Below, one piece after another: positions 54,085 through 64,000 of a stretch of 64,000 nt of DNA. Made by a program: the position numbers and the translations under genes. Position 1 is the first letter of the stretch; every line of letters begins with the position of its first letter. Under the pieces are notes generated by a model, which was not told the origin of the DNA, ran no database searches, and was given only the letters and a program-made list of their open reading frames with translations. Source of the DNA: Alentia gelatinosa (Eukaryota > Annelida > Polychaeta > Phyllodocida > Polynoidae); NCBI GenBank assembly GCA_950022655.1, contig OX465583.1, positions 12,919,298 to 12,983,297 on the forward strand, given 5' to 3'.

Positions 54085-54320
54085 GGCAATGCCATATCAA
54101 CTATTAATCCTTGTATAAGGGAGGGTAATGTCTCTCACCCAAGTCATTCTGCTACTAACGCTGATGAAGACCAAACCAGACCGAAACTTGTAGGTTGTAA
54201 CTAGCCACAAAAAAACAATAAAGTAGATGTGATTGTAATTGAAAGGTCTAACATTAAAACATTGCCTGACAACATTTGTGACTCATCCATGGTTTGTGGT
54301 GTACACCTGCCCATCATTTA
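54085..54320 (+). mobile_element. retroelement-end-like repeat, copy 2
   Basis: It aligns with 22140-22385. The core reads CTGATGAAGACCAAACCAGA followed by CCGAAACTTGT. CTGATGA and GAAAC are the conserved hammerhead-ribozyme core strings, but here the intervening sequence does not form a clear stem II. No reverse transcriptase is nearby. Confidence 0.45.
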
Positions 54321-54900
54321 CTAGTATAGATCTACTAAAAGTGCTTTAGTGTCGTCGTCTCACTCAAACTTCATGGGAATGTACAACGCTTAGAGAGTAG
54401 CACGTGCACTTCACAAGAGAAATGATGAATGGCTGAATAATCTATGGCCATATGTGTTTTCGAAGCGGAGTTAGTTCCTTGCCAGATGTGTTAATCATGC
54501 TTTGGGTGTGTAAATGACGTTAAATATTGATAATGTATGTCACTAGGACAGAATCGATTCTCCTTATTTTTGGTGTGAATTGAATTATCATGTTAGAGAG
54601 AACAATGTGCTTACGAGGTTTAGGCCACTGCTCACCCTAAAATTAAAGATTTCAGAAAATCATATTAGAGGGAAAGAGTGTAAATTACCAGGGTTATGAC
54701 ATTTTCAGGCATTTCTTTTTCTTAGACCTCACTGGCAGTCCTGTTTAATAATACCGTTTATATATGGAGACCTACTTAGTGAACCTAAATGGAATCTGTT
54801 CAGAGATATTTTGGTCGGAAATATTCACCGAGTTCGAAGAACGAGTTGAATATCAAAATGAGTTCAAAATAACGAGGAACAAATGGAATTCAAACACACT
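54321..54900. other. unique DNA
   Basis: Nothing recognised. Confidence 0.4.
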
Positions 54901-54904
54901 CACT

Positions 54905-55070
54905 ATGTCTTCTAATTATTATACACGTGTACCTAGAAATCATTAAAAACGCCACTTCACAGTGGTCCTGTGACACGGAGGGACGTATGAATATTATTTC
55001 GTCACACAGTGACGAATGGAATCCGTACTCCGGAATCAGTAAAAGTGAGATATTCGCATACAGGTGAAAT
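54905..55070 (+). repeat. dispersed repeat related to 26875
   Basis: ATCATTAAAAACGCCACTTC, CGGAGGGACGTATGAATATT, ATTTCGTCACAC and GAGATATTCGCATACAGG correspond in order to 26885-27035 at moderate identity. Confidence 0.6.
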
Positions 55071-55347
55071 ATATATCATTACTGTCCTCACTGCTTATAT
55101 TTCTGTTCATGTAATTTTATTACAAGCTATGAAGAAAAACAGTGAAACAGAAGCGAAAATTGGGATTCAGATGGACACAACCAGATCCCCGTACATGTAT
55201 ATGTGTGTTTAGTCTCATGAATTGAGCCTCAGATCACACTGAGCTCCATGGTTACCTGAGGCTCATATAGTCAGGTATGTGTGTCCCGCGCCGCCGTCTC
55301 TCCTGTGAGCCGGCCGGGCAGGGCGGGGACGGAGTCAGGGAGGGAGG
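55071..55347. other. unique DNA with a GC-rich patch
   Basis: A CpG-rich patch of about 80 bp lies at 55280-55350. No gene was recognised. Confidence 0.4.
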
Positions 55348-55835
55348 GATGTAGACTTGCTCAAGTCTCTGATTATGAACATTCATTAAATGATTTAAAA
55401 GACAATCAGAATAACGTATAATAGTATGTATCCTTCTCTGACTGGCCCATGAATCAAAGATTTGTCCACTATGAACAGAATCTCCTGTTTATGGCCCCAA
55501 GCCGCTCTCTGTAACCCTACACCTCCTCCTACCCCCCCCCCCCCCCCTCCCCTCCTCCAGTTCCCTGGCCGCCTGTGTTATCCTAGCAATAAATTTCGCC
55601 TACTCCTGACTGTTACTTGATTAAGATCAAAGTGAGAGGGTATCAATCTCCCAGCAGATATCCTCACAAGTAGCCAGGATATCTGTATGGAGAGTAATTG
55701 AACAAATTGGACGTTAAACAAACAAACTGGAGCTAAACAGCGCCAGAAATCCAACACCATTACCGATTATACCAGTCCCTGTATCCCAGAGAGGACGGTA
55801 GCCACAGGATGCAGGGACTGGAGCCAGTCTAGGAG
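55348..55835 (-). repeat. CTAGACTGG/AGCAAGTCTA element with nested SINE tail
   Basis: The left end is GTAGACTTGCTCAAGTCTCT and the right end is AGGGACTGGAGCCAGTCTAG. A C run (about 55529-55546) and a SINE tail (AATTGAACAAATTGGACGTT at 55693) lie inside. CCAGTCCCTGTATCCC at 55770 and GGATGCAGGGACTGGAG at 55807 are inverted, forming a small hairpin near the end. Confidence 0.7.
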
Positions 55836-55839
55836 AGAT

Positions 55840-56095
55840 GGTCAGGGGGGGGGGGGGGGGACGGTGGAGGTCATTGCCTCGGGCCGTCGACCTGTTTGCT
55901 TTACGGCGTAGCGCGCTTTATACTTCCTGTCCCCCGCCATGTGTTAAATACCTAATGCACCAATTAAACGTGGCCTCAAGTCCCCGCTGTGGTAATGGCC
56001 GTGTCCACCGGCTGATGGCGCTCGCAGGATATCGCCGGTACCGAATGACCTTCAAGGTAGGGCCTAACGACACGCGGCCACACACCGACAGACTC
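55840..56095. other. GC-rich patch after a G run
   Basis: A G run of about 14 at 55846-55860 is followed by CpG-containing DNA. A 113-codon ORF (55838-56179) crosses it and enters the next MITE, so it is not credible as a gene. Confidence 0.4.
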
Positions 56096-56117
56096 AGTCA
56101 CACAGTGTTATATACAT

Positions 56118-56389
56118 GGATGCCAGTTTTCAATGTTACCATTGAAATTCATGTTTTCATTTTCATAATGAAGAAATAACTCCTCGTGTAATATTGATAT
56201 GCCAACTGCTAGCCTAAAGTACTCAATTCAACCACGGCCCATGAACCCCCACTGAAGCTCCACACTGAACCATGTATAAACTTAGGCGTTGCCGTGATTC
56301 CCCACTGTAATGTGCATGCCATGTGTAAACTCTGTATCGCAATAGCAAATATTTCAATGTTTTTTTCTTACGCCAACTGGCAACCCTGA
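56118..56389 (+). mobile_element. GATGTCAGTT-family MITE, diverged
   Basis: It starts ATGGATGCCAGTTTTCAATG and ends CGCCAACTGGCAACCCTG. The interior retains only CTTCATTTTCAT-like and CTCCACACTGAACCATGTAT segments. Confidence 0.55.
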
Positions 56390-56399
56390 TTATAATTAT

Positions 56400-56718
56400 A
56401 TAGCGTATTATCTCACCCCTCGTATTTTTGTCCCATTGGCATAACATTGGAAACTCGTTCTCAATGCCCCTATAAGTATTGTAGTCCGTTCTCCATGGTC
56501 TATATCCTGTGTGTCGTCCATTCTTTTACTGTGTACAGGGATGGGATAGGTACAGAAAGAAACTTGTTTTGATCAAAGTTGTCATTCTCTAAATCATTTG
56601 AACGCTAGATGATATTCACTCGGCTATCGCCTCGTTCATACCACTCCATATCAAACTCGTTAAGAACGATGACATTGACCAAAACTTGTTGGTTTCTTCT
56701 TTAAAACACAGCCATTTA
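56400..56718 (-). repeat. two-module foldback element
   Basis: The tail runs from ATTATCTCACCCCTCG (56409) to ACAGGGATGGGATAGG (56549), with GGCATAACATTGGAAACTCG inside. The hairpin has arms GTCATTCTCTAAATCATTTG and AACTCGTTAAGAACGATGAC. The loop is CACTCGGCTATCGCCTCG (56617-56634). It ends TTGTTGGTTTCTTCTTTAAA. Confidence 0.85.
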
Positions 56719-56814
56719 TAGTCACATACAGCACACAGTAAAATAGAGTCAAACAGACACTTACAGTTACACTGGGTCATGTAGAGTAAAACACAGTCAC
56801 TGACATCACACAGT

Positions 56815-57010
56815 ATATAGAGTACTTATATAGAACTGCATCGAGAATCGTATAAATAGACAATACTCCACTCATCTGGATGTGGCGTAATCGTCACTCA
56901 GCTTCGCCTCGATGACGATTGCAGCACATCCAAACTCGTGGAGTATTGAGTATTGTAAAATTCGAGTGCGGTTCTGGATTTATCTTGCCTCTTTGTATGA
57001 CATTATGGTC
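56815..57010 (+). repeat. two-module foldback, tail truncated
   Basis: It starts TATATAGAACTGCATCGAGA. The arms contain CAATACTCCACTCATCTGGA and TCCAAACTCGTGGAGTATTG. The loop is CACTCAGCTTCGCCTCG (56895-56911). The tail begins TTTATCTTGCCTCTTT and fades. Confidence 0.8.
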
Positions 57011-57345
57011 TGCTTGTGTGATCATGCCCATAACGTGTTTAACACGTGGGGGTGACCGTGCTGATCTTAACCAAGGGGCTTTTCCAGCGGACTGTTACAT
57101 GCATAATAGTTAAGCCAAGGGAAAGTGCAGTATGTTTCATATGTAGAGAAATTGGAAAATAACACTATGGCATCGTTGGAACTCCTGGTCTGTGTTATGC
57201 TTAGTAGTTGTACATTATACACCAGGAAGCACCGACCTGCTATTATTCCAGGTAAATTTGACTTCCTACAACGTTGTTTTCTTTTATACAGAATAAAGGA
57301 GAATTTCATACTCTTTGCTTTAATTTGATTAAATTGGCAAATAAA
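57011..57345. other. unique DNA
   Basis: A minus ORF of 140 codons (57067-57489) crosses into the next foldback and shows no domain. Confidence 0.4.
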
Positions 57346-57349
57346 ACCA

Positions 57350-57720
57350 TATTTGGAATTAGTAGAAACCGAACGAGAGTTAGACTTGACAATGTTTATG
57401 CCACGACGGGAAGGTCGCGTATTACTACACGAGGCGTAGCCGAGTGTAGTGAGGAACAGACCTGACCAGAGTGGCATAGACATTGACAAGTCTAACTCGA
57501 GTTCAGTTTCGTATTTATCCTACCTCATCTATGCTTTTGTATAAATATTGAGTCAATGACCAACAGAACTTTTTTTCATAGTAGCTGACATCCTGCTCTC
57601 TGATTGGTCAATATTGTTATTACTCTAGTGGCATAAAAAACACTTTATGTCATGGCCTGCCACATAAAATTTCCCTATGTTAAGTCTATGGCGGTTTTTA
57701 TTAGGGGTAGGATAAAATAT
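57350..57720 (+). repeat. two-module foldback element
   Basis: The hairpin (57365-57500) has arms GAGTTAGACTTGACAATGTT and ACATTGACAAGTCTAACTCG, and the loop GAGGCGTAGCCGAGTG (57431-57446). The tail runs from TTTATCCTACCTC (57515) to AGGGGTAGGATAAAA (57718) and contains TTAAGTCTATGGCGG. The 204-bp tail is longer than usual and also holds CTCTGATTGGTCAATA. Confidence 0.85.
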
Positions 57721-58060
57721 AAAACTTCGTTACCAAGACAGGTACTACCGGTGTTTCGGTCGTACACGGCATGGAATGGATTGTAGCAAGCAGGTAACAC
57801 ATGTACCCAATTAGTTATATTGGAAGTAAAATCTATCAAATCCAGAGTGATTCCGTTAGCATGTGCCTTGAGTCTCTATTTTCAGGCCTGCCACCATGTC
57901 GATTAAAAAGATGGGACGGAGATCAAGTTATTTATATTTTGTTCCGACATACCGGCCTGGTACAGAGGTTCAAGTGTCGTTTCTATTTAATAATATGGCA
58001 CCGCCGATTAGTGTCATTTCCTGAATGTAACTTTTATAGTACACAAGTATATATTATATA
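57721..58060. other. unique DNA
   Basis: An 86-codon ORF at 57801-58061 has no recognised domain. AATATGGCACCGCCGATTAG resembles the interior of the TIR elements at 25991 and 41991. Confidence 0.35.
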
Positions 58061-58061
58061 G

Positions 58062-58410
58062 AGGAAATCTATAAGTTTAGGGTGAGAGCTTGTATCCCGT
58101 CGAATTTATCTCACCCTTCATTTTATTTACTGCTATACCAAAGGCCAATCCTTCTCATACCATGTCTATGTGGTGTGGGAAGTAAAAGAACTCTCACCTC
58201 GGTAAATGTGTAGGGGTGAGATTTCTACCTGAATTCATCACATAGATTCGATCACCACCCTAGTGGTGTAAAAGAACCTTGAGAAAGTCTGGAAAGGACC
58301 AATAATGGTTGACTGGACGTAAAATCAAACCAAAGAAACAAACAAAAAATCCTTCATATTGACTAAGTGGCTAACCTTTGTGACATAATCCCATTACTAT
58401 AATCATGTAA
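58062..58410 (+). repeat. collapsed foldback element carrying a SINE
   Basis: TATAGAGGAAATCTATAAGT and GGTGAGAGCTTGTATCCCGT are one arm of the 41264-type hairpin. The loop and second arm are missing, and the tail (TTTATCTCACCC) follows at once. The tail is split by a SINE at 58122-58350 and resumes with GACTAAGTGGCTAACCTTTG. Confidence 0.75.
58122..58350 (+). repeat. SINE, headless, with CCTTCAT target duplication
   Basis: It contains CATGTCTATGTGGTGTGGGA, AATGTGTAGGGGTGAGATTT and TGACTGGACGTAAAATCAAA and ends in a CAAA-rich tail. CCTTCAT occurs directly before (58115-58121) and after (58351-58357). The tRNA head is absent, as in 5'-truncated retroposition. Confidence 0.8.
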
Positions 58411-58606
58411 TTCCATTGCTACTTGTCACACCGTCGTCTTTATTTAGGTACGTGTTATAGGAAATTTTGAAGTCTCAATTAATCATATTAACCCATCATC
58501 ATTTTCGGTGCATTCTGCTGATAAATTAATTAAACAATGAATAACAGTTCATTACATCATGAGTATTAACTGCCACTAAAAGAGGACTGGCATTAAGTTA
58601 CGTAAT
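58411..58606. other. unique DNA
   Basis: Nothing recognised. Confidence 0.4.
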
Positions 58607-59222
58607 CCTATAGAACTGCATTGAGAATCGTATAAATAGACAATACTCCACGAGTTTGGCTGGGCCGCAATCGTCATCGAGGCGAAGCCGAGTGACAATT
58701 ATAGCCCAGCCAAACTCGTGGAGTATTGTATATTTATACGATTCTCTATTTTACGATTCGAGTGCGGTTCTGGATTTATCTTACCCCTTTCTATGATATT
58801 AAATATCATCATAACTTCAGAATAATCAGAATATACTTAGCAACTACTTTTCTCCTTCACCTCAGCAGTAGTAGATTTACTGCTATATCAAAGGCAAATC
58901 CTTCTCATACCATGTCTATGTGGTGTGGGAAGTAAAAGAACTCTCACCTCAGTAAATGTGTAGGGGTGAGGTTTCCACCTAAATTCATTTCATAAATTCG
59001 ATCACCACCCTTGTGGTGTAAAAGAATCTTGAGAAAGTCTGGTTAGAACCTGCAATGGTTAACTGGACGTTAAACCAAACCAACAAACCAACAAACCAAA
59101 CTTAGCAAATCCACTACGCCACAGTCGTGGCGTAGTATTGTAACTTTACCAGGGTGATCATTGAGTATATTTTTCTAATGTTATTCCTATGGCTAAACTT
59201 GCACCAGGGGTGAGATAAATAC
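58607..59222 (+). repeat. two-module foldback split by a SINE
   Basis: The hairpin (58611-58768) has near-perfect arms: GAACTGCATTGAGAATCGTA against TACGATTCGAGTGCGGTTC, and CAATACTCCACGAGTTTGGC against GCCAAACTCGTGGAGTATTG. The loop is GAGGCGAAGCCGAGTGA (58679-58695), the best match to the shared loop motif. The tail begins TTTATCTTACCCC (58776) and ends AGGGGTGAGATAAATA (about 59222). It is interrupted by a SINE at 58844-59099. Confidence 0.9.
58844..59099 (+). repeat. SINE, headless, with ACTTAGCAA target duplication
   Basis: The body and tail are as at 58122, ending AACTGGACGTTAAACCAAAC and CAACAAACCAACAAACCAA. ACTTAGCAA occurs at 58835-58843 and 59100-59108, a clear 9-bp target duplication. 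The insert is later than the foldback it interrupts. Confidence 0.9.
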
Positions 59223-60013
59223 GTATTCAGTGTAAAGTGCACTGAATGATCAACCACTACATGAACTGTATTCTACACTGAGAGGTGAATTTGAGACGAG
59301 GGAGAAGTGACAGTTATGTTGATTGATTGAATATTATACTCCATCCACAGTGTAACCACATCCAGATCAGAGATATTCTCATCGTGTATGGGACTGGGAT
59401 TCAAACCGCCTTGAATATCATTACTTGTCATTCTATCAACATACCGTAAAGTGTGGATACGGAGTTTGTAAAGCCTGTATCTTCCCTAGGAGCAGGTTAT
59501 TTTATCCGCGTCATATCAATCTAGAAGAAAATAAACAGTGGCACTGGAGCTTCGGTTGATTCAAGATATTTCTAACTTATCCTGTTCTTTGATATTCTAT
59601 GACAGAAGGCTAACAAGTAGTTGTGAATACATGGACATGGCTGTATGAGTATAAAGGTTTATCTCACCTCTGGTATTTATTCATAGGTTTCTCCATAAGG
59701 CCTCACATACACCTCGTTAAACTATGTACTTGAATGCCCAGTAAACTGGAATGTGTTTTCTTCCCTCAGATGTTATATTACCTTAAATATCTAGGCAGCT
59801 TTCATAACTATACAGGGATCAATTTCCTCACAAGTTAGTGTGTCTGTCATCGTTATCCTCTAATCTGTGAGCCATTAAGTCTCTGTGTGTCAGAATCAGA
59901 GGTGAGCGGACATTAAAGTCAGTGGTGTGTGGCTTTGTCAGACAGAGATGTGGTTTCGGAGTGCTTTACATCTCGTACTACATGAAGGGGCTGTGAGTTA
60001 AAGAGAGCAGCCA
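59223..60013. other. unique DNA with one tail fragment
   Basis: GGTTTATCTCACCTCTGGTA followed by TTTATTCATAGGTTTCTCCA at about 59656-59697 looks like the end of a reversed foldback tail. Nothing else was recognised. Confidence 0.4.
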
Positions 60014-60796
<783 letters not shown>

Positions 60797-60800
<4 letters not shown>

Positions 60801-61075
60801 TTACCTACATCCATGGGCTTAATATTAGAAACTCATACCAACTCACTTACCAGTACAGTAACTCATACTCAATGGGCGATACACAGATACACTTCTCAAG
60901 TCTAAGGTAAAATTAGAAACATATTCATCTGGTCCGAGTCCCCGTTCGGCATTTCATTTGGAGCGCTCCAGAAAATGCACTCGGCTATCACCTCGCTCAT
61001 ATTAATGCGTGCTCCAAAGTCGATGGCAAACAGGGACACAGACCAACCACTCATAAATGTCTTTCTTATTGCCCA
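60797..61075 (-). repeat. two-module foldback, AAGGTAAAAT-ended
   Basis: The tail runs from ATTTTACCTACATCC (about 60800) to CTAAGGTAAAAT (60912), with CCATGGGCTTAATATTAGAA inside. The hairpin to about 61075 has the loop CACTCGGCTATCACCTCG (60979-60996), with GGAGCGCTCC beside it. Reversed relative of 40990. Confidence 0.75.
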
Positions 61076-61869
61076 GCGTGGTCTGAGATGATCTAAGATA
61101 ATTTTTTGATAAACGTGAAAACTTAGCAGGCTTATTTCGCCATATCGCATACCTCCAGTCTACCCTAATTAGTTTAGTTCTCCTGTTTTCTGCTGGGTAT
61201 CCGCCGGACTTTCCCCGCAGTTATTTTGTTTCGTATCAATTAGAATATCTGGAAACTGTTTTATATTTGGAATATGATATACTATTTTCGGAATACATTT
61301 CGGTCATCGGTCTGCATCATTCAACTGTTGTATCGAGTTATCGTCGGTACAAATTGAAAGTTGGATTTTGCTGATGCTTATCCTGACTCTTTTTTTGTTG
61401 TATACTTTATACAGATTCTGTGTAAATTCACTCCCTAGTGTTTTATACTGGATTCAGTATTATTAATCTCTTTATATGATGAAGATACAGCCATACAAAA
61501 TGACAATCTTTACCCCTCCCACGCGGATTTCTGAATGCGACTCGTACCATATTAGGCAAGTTGATAACATCTCTTGCAATAACAAATGGTGCGGAGATTA
61601 TATTTATAGAATGTCGGCCAAAGACGTCATTCATACATACTTTATTACAAGAAAACCAATTCTCAACGACTCTGTTGCATAGAATGGCATTAGACATATT
61701 GGATGTTCAGTATCAGATTAATACGACGTGGCAATAACACCTTTATGGCAAGCAGATGCTACCTTGAATGTCCAAACTTAAAAAAAGAAAAAAATATTTT
61801 CAGTATCAGAATCGCTGCCCTAAGTGAAGTAAATACAAGGCAAATATAAGTGAGCAGTTTATCAAATAC
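61076..61869. other. unique DNA
   Basis: GATGCTACCTTGAA recurs at 61748. ORFs of 68-84 codons lack domains. Confidence 0.4.
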
Positions 61870-62254
61870 ATAGACAATAATCGATGGTTTTGTGGACAGG
61901 CGGCCGTAAACCACGAGAGGTTGACGCGTAGTAATACACGGGCGCTAGCGAGTGTATTACGACGTCAACCTCGAGTGGTTTACAGATCTGCCTGTCCACA
62001 AAACCATCGTTTGTTGTATTTATTATCCATCTTCTCTAATAAATTACACCCAGTTATTGCCATATTAAAAGGTACAACAATGGGGACTATTTCTTTGCTC
62101 TATAGCACAAAGGGACTATTTTCCCGTATACCATGGTTTTGAGTCTGTATAACACAGGTTTGAATCCGTAAACTACAGTTATGGTATCTGACAAGTTTTA
62201 TATAATGGGTCCCCATACATTTTCAATGGGGGATTTGTATATGATGGATAATAA
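61870..62254 (+). repeat. foldback, GTGGACAGGCGGCC family, intact
   Basis: It starts ATAGACAATAATCGATGGTT and ends ATGATGGATAATAAAA. Hairpin arms pair over about 50 bp with the tip ACACGGGCGCTAGCGAGTGT. Very similar to 52257, which suggests recent spread. Confidence 0.9.
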
Positions 62255-62379
62255 AACAGTATATCGAAGCACTGCTCTAAGAGATAGTTAGGGGCAATAG
62301 TAATCCTTAAGTTGATAGGAGTCAATATTGGGGCGGGCGGTCGCATTATAAAATCTATGGGGAAGGAATTCTATACACA

Positions 62380-62895
62380 ATATTGACTGGTTTCAGATAC
62401 AAGCGGTCGTATGTTCTGAGGAGTTGTAATATCCGAGCGCATTCTAAGATATTGCGTAGAGTCAACACCGAGGAGTATACAACCGCCTTTATCTGAAACC
62501 AGTCTATATTGTATTTTCCATTCACCTTTTCCTGTAGGGTATCATTATTAGTTCATTTAAGATACGTACTATTTTTTCATATGCACTATTTTTACGTATG
62601 TATCAGCTTTTGCAGCCCAGGGCATGCAGACGCTCCATGTATGGTGATACACACTCCCTATGTGTCTTCTATGGACACTTTGTATTAGGTGGATATTCCT
62701 GTGTGCTCCGGTATGGTAATACACACTCCCTATGTGTTTTCTATGGACACTTTTTATTATCCACCTAATATAAAGTGTCCATAGAAAAGACAGGAGTATG
62801 TATGAACATACCCAGAGCATACAGATATGTTGTATGCTCCAGGTTGCAAAAGACGGAGCATATGAGTACGCCACTTGTTAGGAAAAGGTGGATAA
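62380..62895 (+). repeat. foldback, GACTGGTTTCAGAT family, copy 3
   Basis: The inverted repeat is at 62380-62511. Tail units follow (TATGGTGATACACACTCCCT, TATGGACACTTTGTATTAGG). At 62745-62775 the tail meets an inverted tail: TTTCTATGGACACTTTTTAT then TATAAAGTGTCCATAGAAAA. Two tails are therefore joined head to head. Confidence 0.8.
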
Positions 62896-62900
62896 TAGAT

Positions 62901-63205
62901 ATATTGACTGGTTTCAGATAAAAGCGGTCGTATGTTCCACGGAGTTGCCTCTGCGCAATATCCTTGCATACGCTCGGATATTACTGGGCATCAACTCCTC
63001 GGCGCATACGGCCGCTTGTATCTAGTCAATATTGTGTATATATTAGGTGGAAATATCTATATGCTCTGGATATGGTGATACACACTCCCTATTTGTCTTC
63101 TATGGACACTTTGTATTAGGTGAATATATCTGTATGTTCCTAGTCTGGTGATACACACTCCCTATGTGTTTTCTACAGACACCTTGTATTAGGTGGATGA
63201 TAGAA
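62901..63205 (+). repeat. foldback, GACTGGTTTCAGAT family, copy 4
   Basis: The inverted repeat (62901-63034) has ends ATATTGACTGGTTTCAGATA and TATCTAGTCAATATTG. Two tail units follow and end TATTAGGTGGATGATAGAAA. Confidence 0.85.
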
Positions 63206-63440
63206 ATTGTGCTTGGAGATAACGTGTACGTGGAGTATGAGTGATGGACTCTGGGTGGGCTTCTAGTGGATTCTCCGGGGCTGTTTGTTAGACCCGGCCG
63301 GCCACTCCGCGGCCACATGGCCAGCCAAGTGTTTCCCCAACACTGAAGCACACCGGGACTGTCCCTCCTGTCACCGGCCACTCCACATCCAACACCACGC
63401 TCATGGTCCAGTGCGAACTCCCCGAGCCCACAATAGTCGA
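63206..63440. other. GC-rich patch
   Basis: CpG-containing DNA at 63260-63400 includes CCCGGCCGGCCACTCCGCGG. No gene or promoter element was recognised. Confidence 0.35.
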
Positions 63441-63462
63441 GATACTTGCATTTCTCAGTGAA

Positions 63463-63598
63463 GCGATAATCGTTAATAGCGATTATTAAAGATATCTTGA
63501 GTTTTCAAGATAAATACAATGATAATTAAACCCAATGGTTCGATAATTATCGCCAAATGTGTGATGATTATAAAACGGTCGCTATTAACGATTATCGC
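63463..63598. mobile_element. MITE with perfect 19-bp TIR, copy 1
   Basis: GCGATAATCGTTAATAGCG is exactly inverted as CGCTATTAACGATTATCGC. The interior contains GATAATTATCGCCAAATGTG and TTTTCAAGATAAATAC. It is 136 bp long and non-coding. Confidence 0.9.
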
Positions 63599-63638
63599 GT
63601 CTAAAATACCGGTCCCAGGGGGCCCGTTTTTTTAGACG

Positions 63639-63820
63639 AGATAGTCGTTAATAGCGATTATTAAACATTCAAGATGGTTTTCAAGATAAATGCAACAACC
63701 ATTGGCCCCAAGGATTTGATAATTATCGCCAAATGTATGATAATTTTTTTTTTTTTTTTTTTTTTTGTAATGTATGATAATTAGACTAGGGCCTCAAAAC
63801 GGTCTCTATTAACGATCATC
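63639..63820. mobile_element. MITE, copy 2 of the same family
   Basis: GATAGTCGTTAATAGCGATT to CTATTAACGATCATC is the same element in the same orientation about 40 bp downstream. It is enlarged by a T run (about 63747-63766) with a short duplication of TGTATGATAAT on either side. Confidence 0.85.
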
Positions 63821-64000
63821 TGGGGTCCCTAGTTGAAAATAGGATGTGATCAACAAAATATTTTGATCAAGGGGCTCTATACATCTTGTGTACCTATATC
63901 CCAAATTTCATAATTTTCTTGTGGTTAACGTGATCCTGAGAAATATTTAATTGAAAATGTGAAAAATGCAGGCACTGCATCACTTAGCTGACTGGTGCAT
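63821..64000. other. AT-rich end of window
   Basis: Nothing recognised. Confidence 0.4.

Noticed and set aside
57067..57489. 140-codon minus ORF
   Set aside because: One-third of it is the hairpin of the foldback at 57350; no domain.

Overview
The window looks like intergenic and intronic DNA from a metazoan nuclear genome, not a microbial gene cluster. It is AT-rich with islands of CpG-rich DNA. There are no tightly packed long ORFs, operons or ribosome binding sites. Roughly half of it consists of short interspersed elements, foldbacks, minisatellites and microsatellites. The tRNA-derived SINEs, whose tails read GGACGTTAAAC followed by CAAA repeats, resemble SINE ends I associate with mollusc genomes. 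A marine lophotrochozoan, probably a mollusc, is therefore my best guess; it is inferred and could not be tested here.

Genes: only two coding segments are reasonably supported, and both are putative first coding exons on the + strand. One is at 46420-46642, a Pro/His-rich N-terminus of 74 residues ending at a splice donor. It lies behind about 3 kb of CpG-rich leader that contains a 53-bp minisatellite. The other is at 2605-2647 (14 codons, then GTAAGT). Two weaker open segments are at 26268-26534 and 3033-3338. A protein-like segment occurs twice, at 13565-13680 (+) and 18690-18905 (-), with the same reading frame conserved.

Layout: 1-5.6 kb is mostly quiet AT-rich DNA with the small exon and one GC-rich patch carrying a TATA box. 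A CpG island lies at 5.64-6.26 kb. From 7 to 13 kb there are foldbacks and a CCCACC-rich minisatellite that is split by an inserted element with a target duplication. From 14.6 to 16 kb there is a G-rich minisatellite. From 16.8 to 43 kb there is a dense mixture of MITE-like elements and SINEs. From 43.2 to 46.6 kb is the CpG-rich leader and exon. From 46.8 to 64 kb there are more foldbacks, minisatellites, nested SINEs and (TA)n tracts.

The most notable feature is an abundant set of two-module foldback elements, with about 29 copies or fragments. Module A is a 110-160 bp inverted repeat. Module B is a 100-250 bp tail bounded by short inverted termini such as TTTATCYYACCCC/GGGGTRRGATAAA, TTTATTATCC/GGATAATAAA or TTTACTATATACCC/GGGTATATAGTAAA. 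Hairpin arms differ completely between families, yet many loops carry variants of GAGGCGAAGCCGAGTG and many tails carry TTAAGYCTATGG. I found no transposase. Several copies are interrupted by SINEs with visible target duplications, which gives relative ages.

Functional links between genes cannot be inferred from this window.
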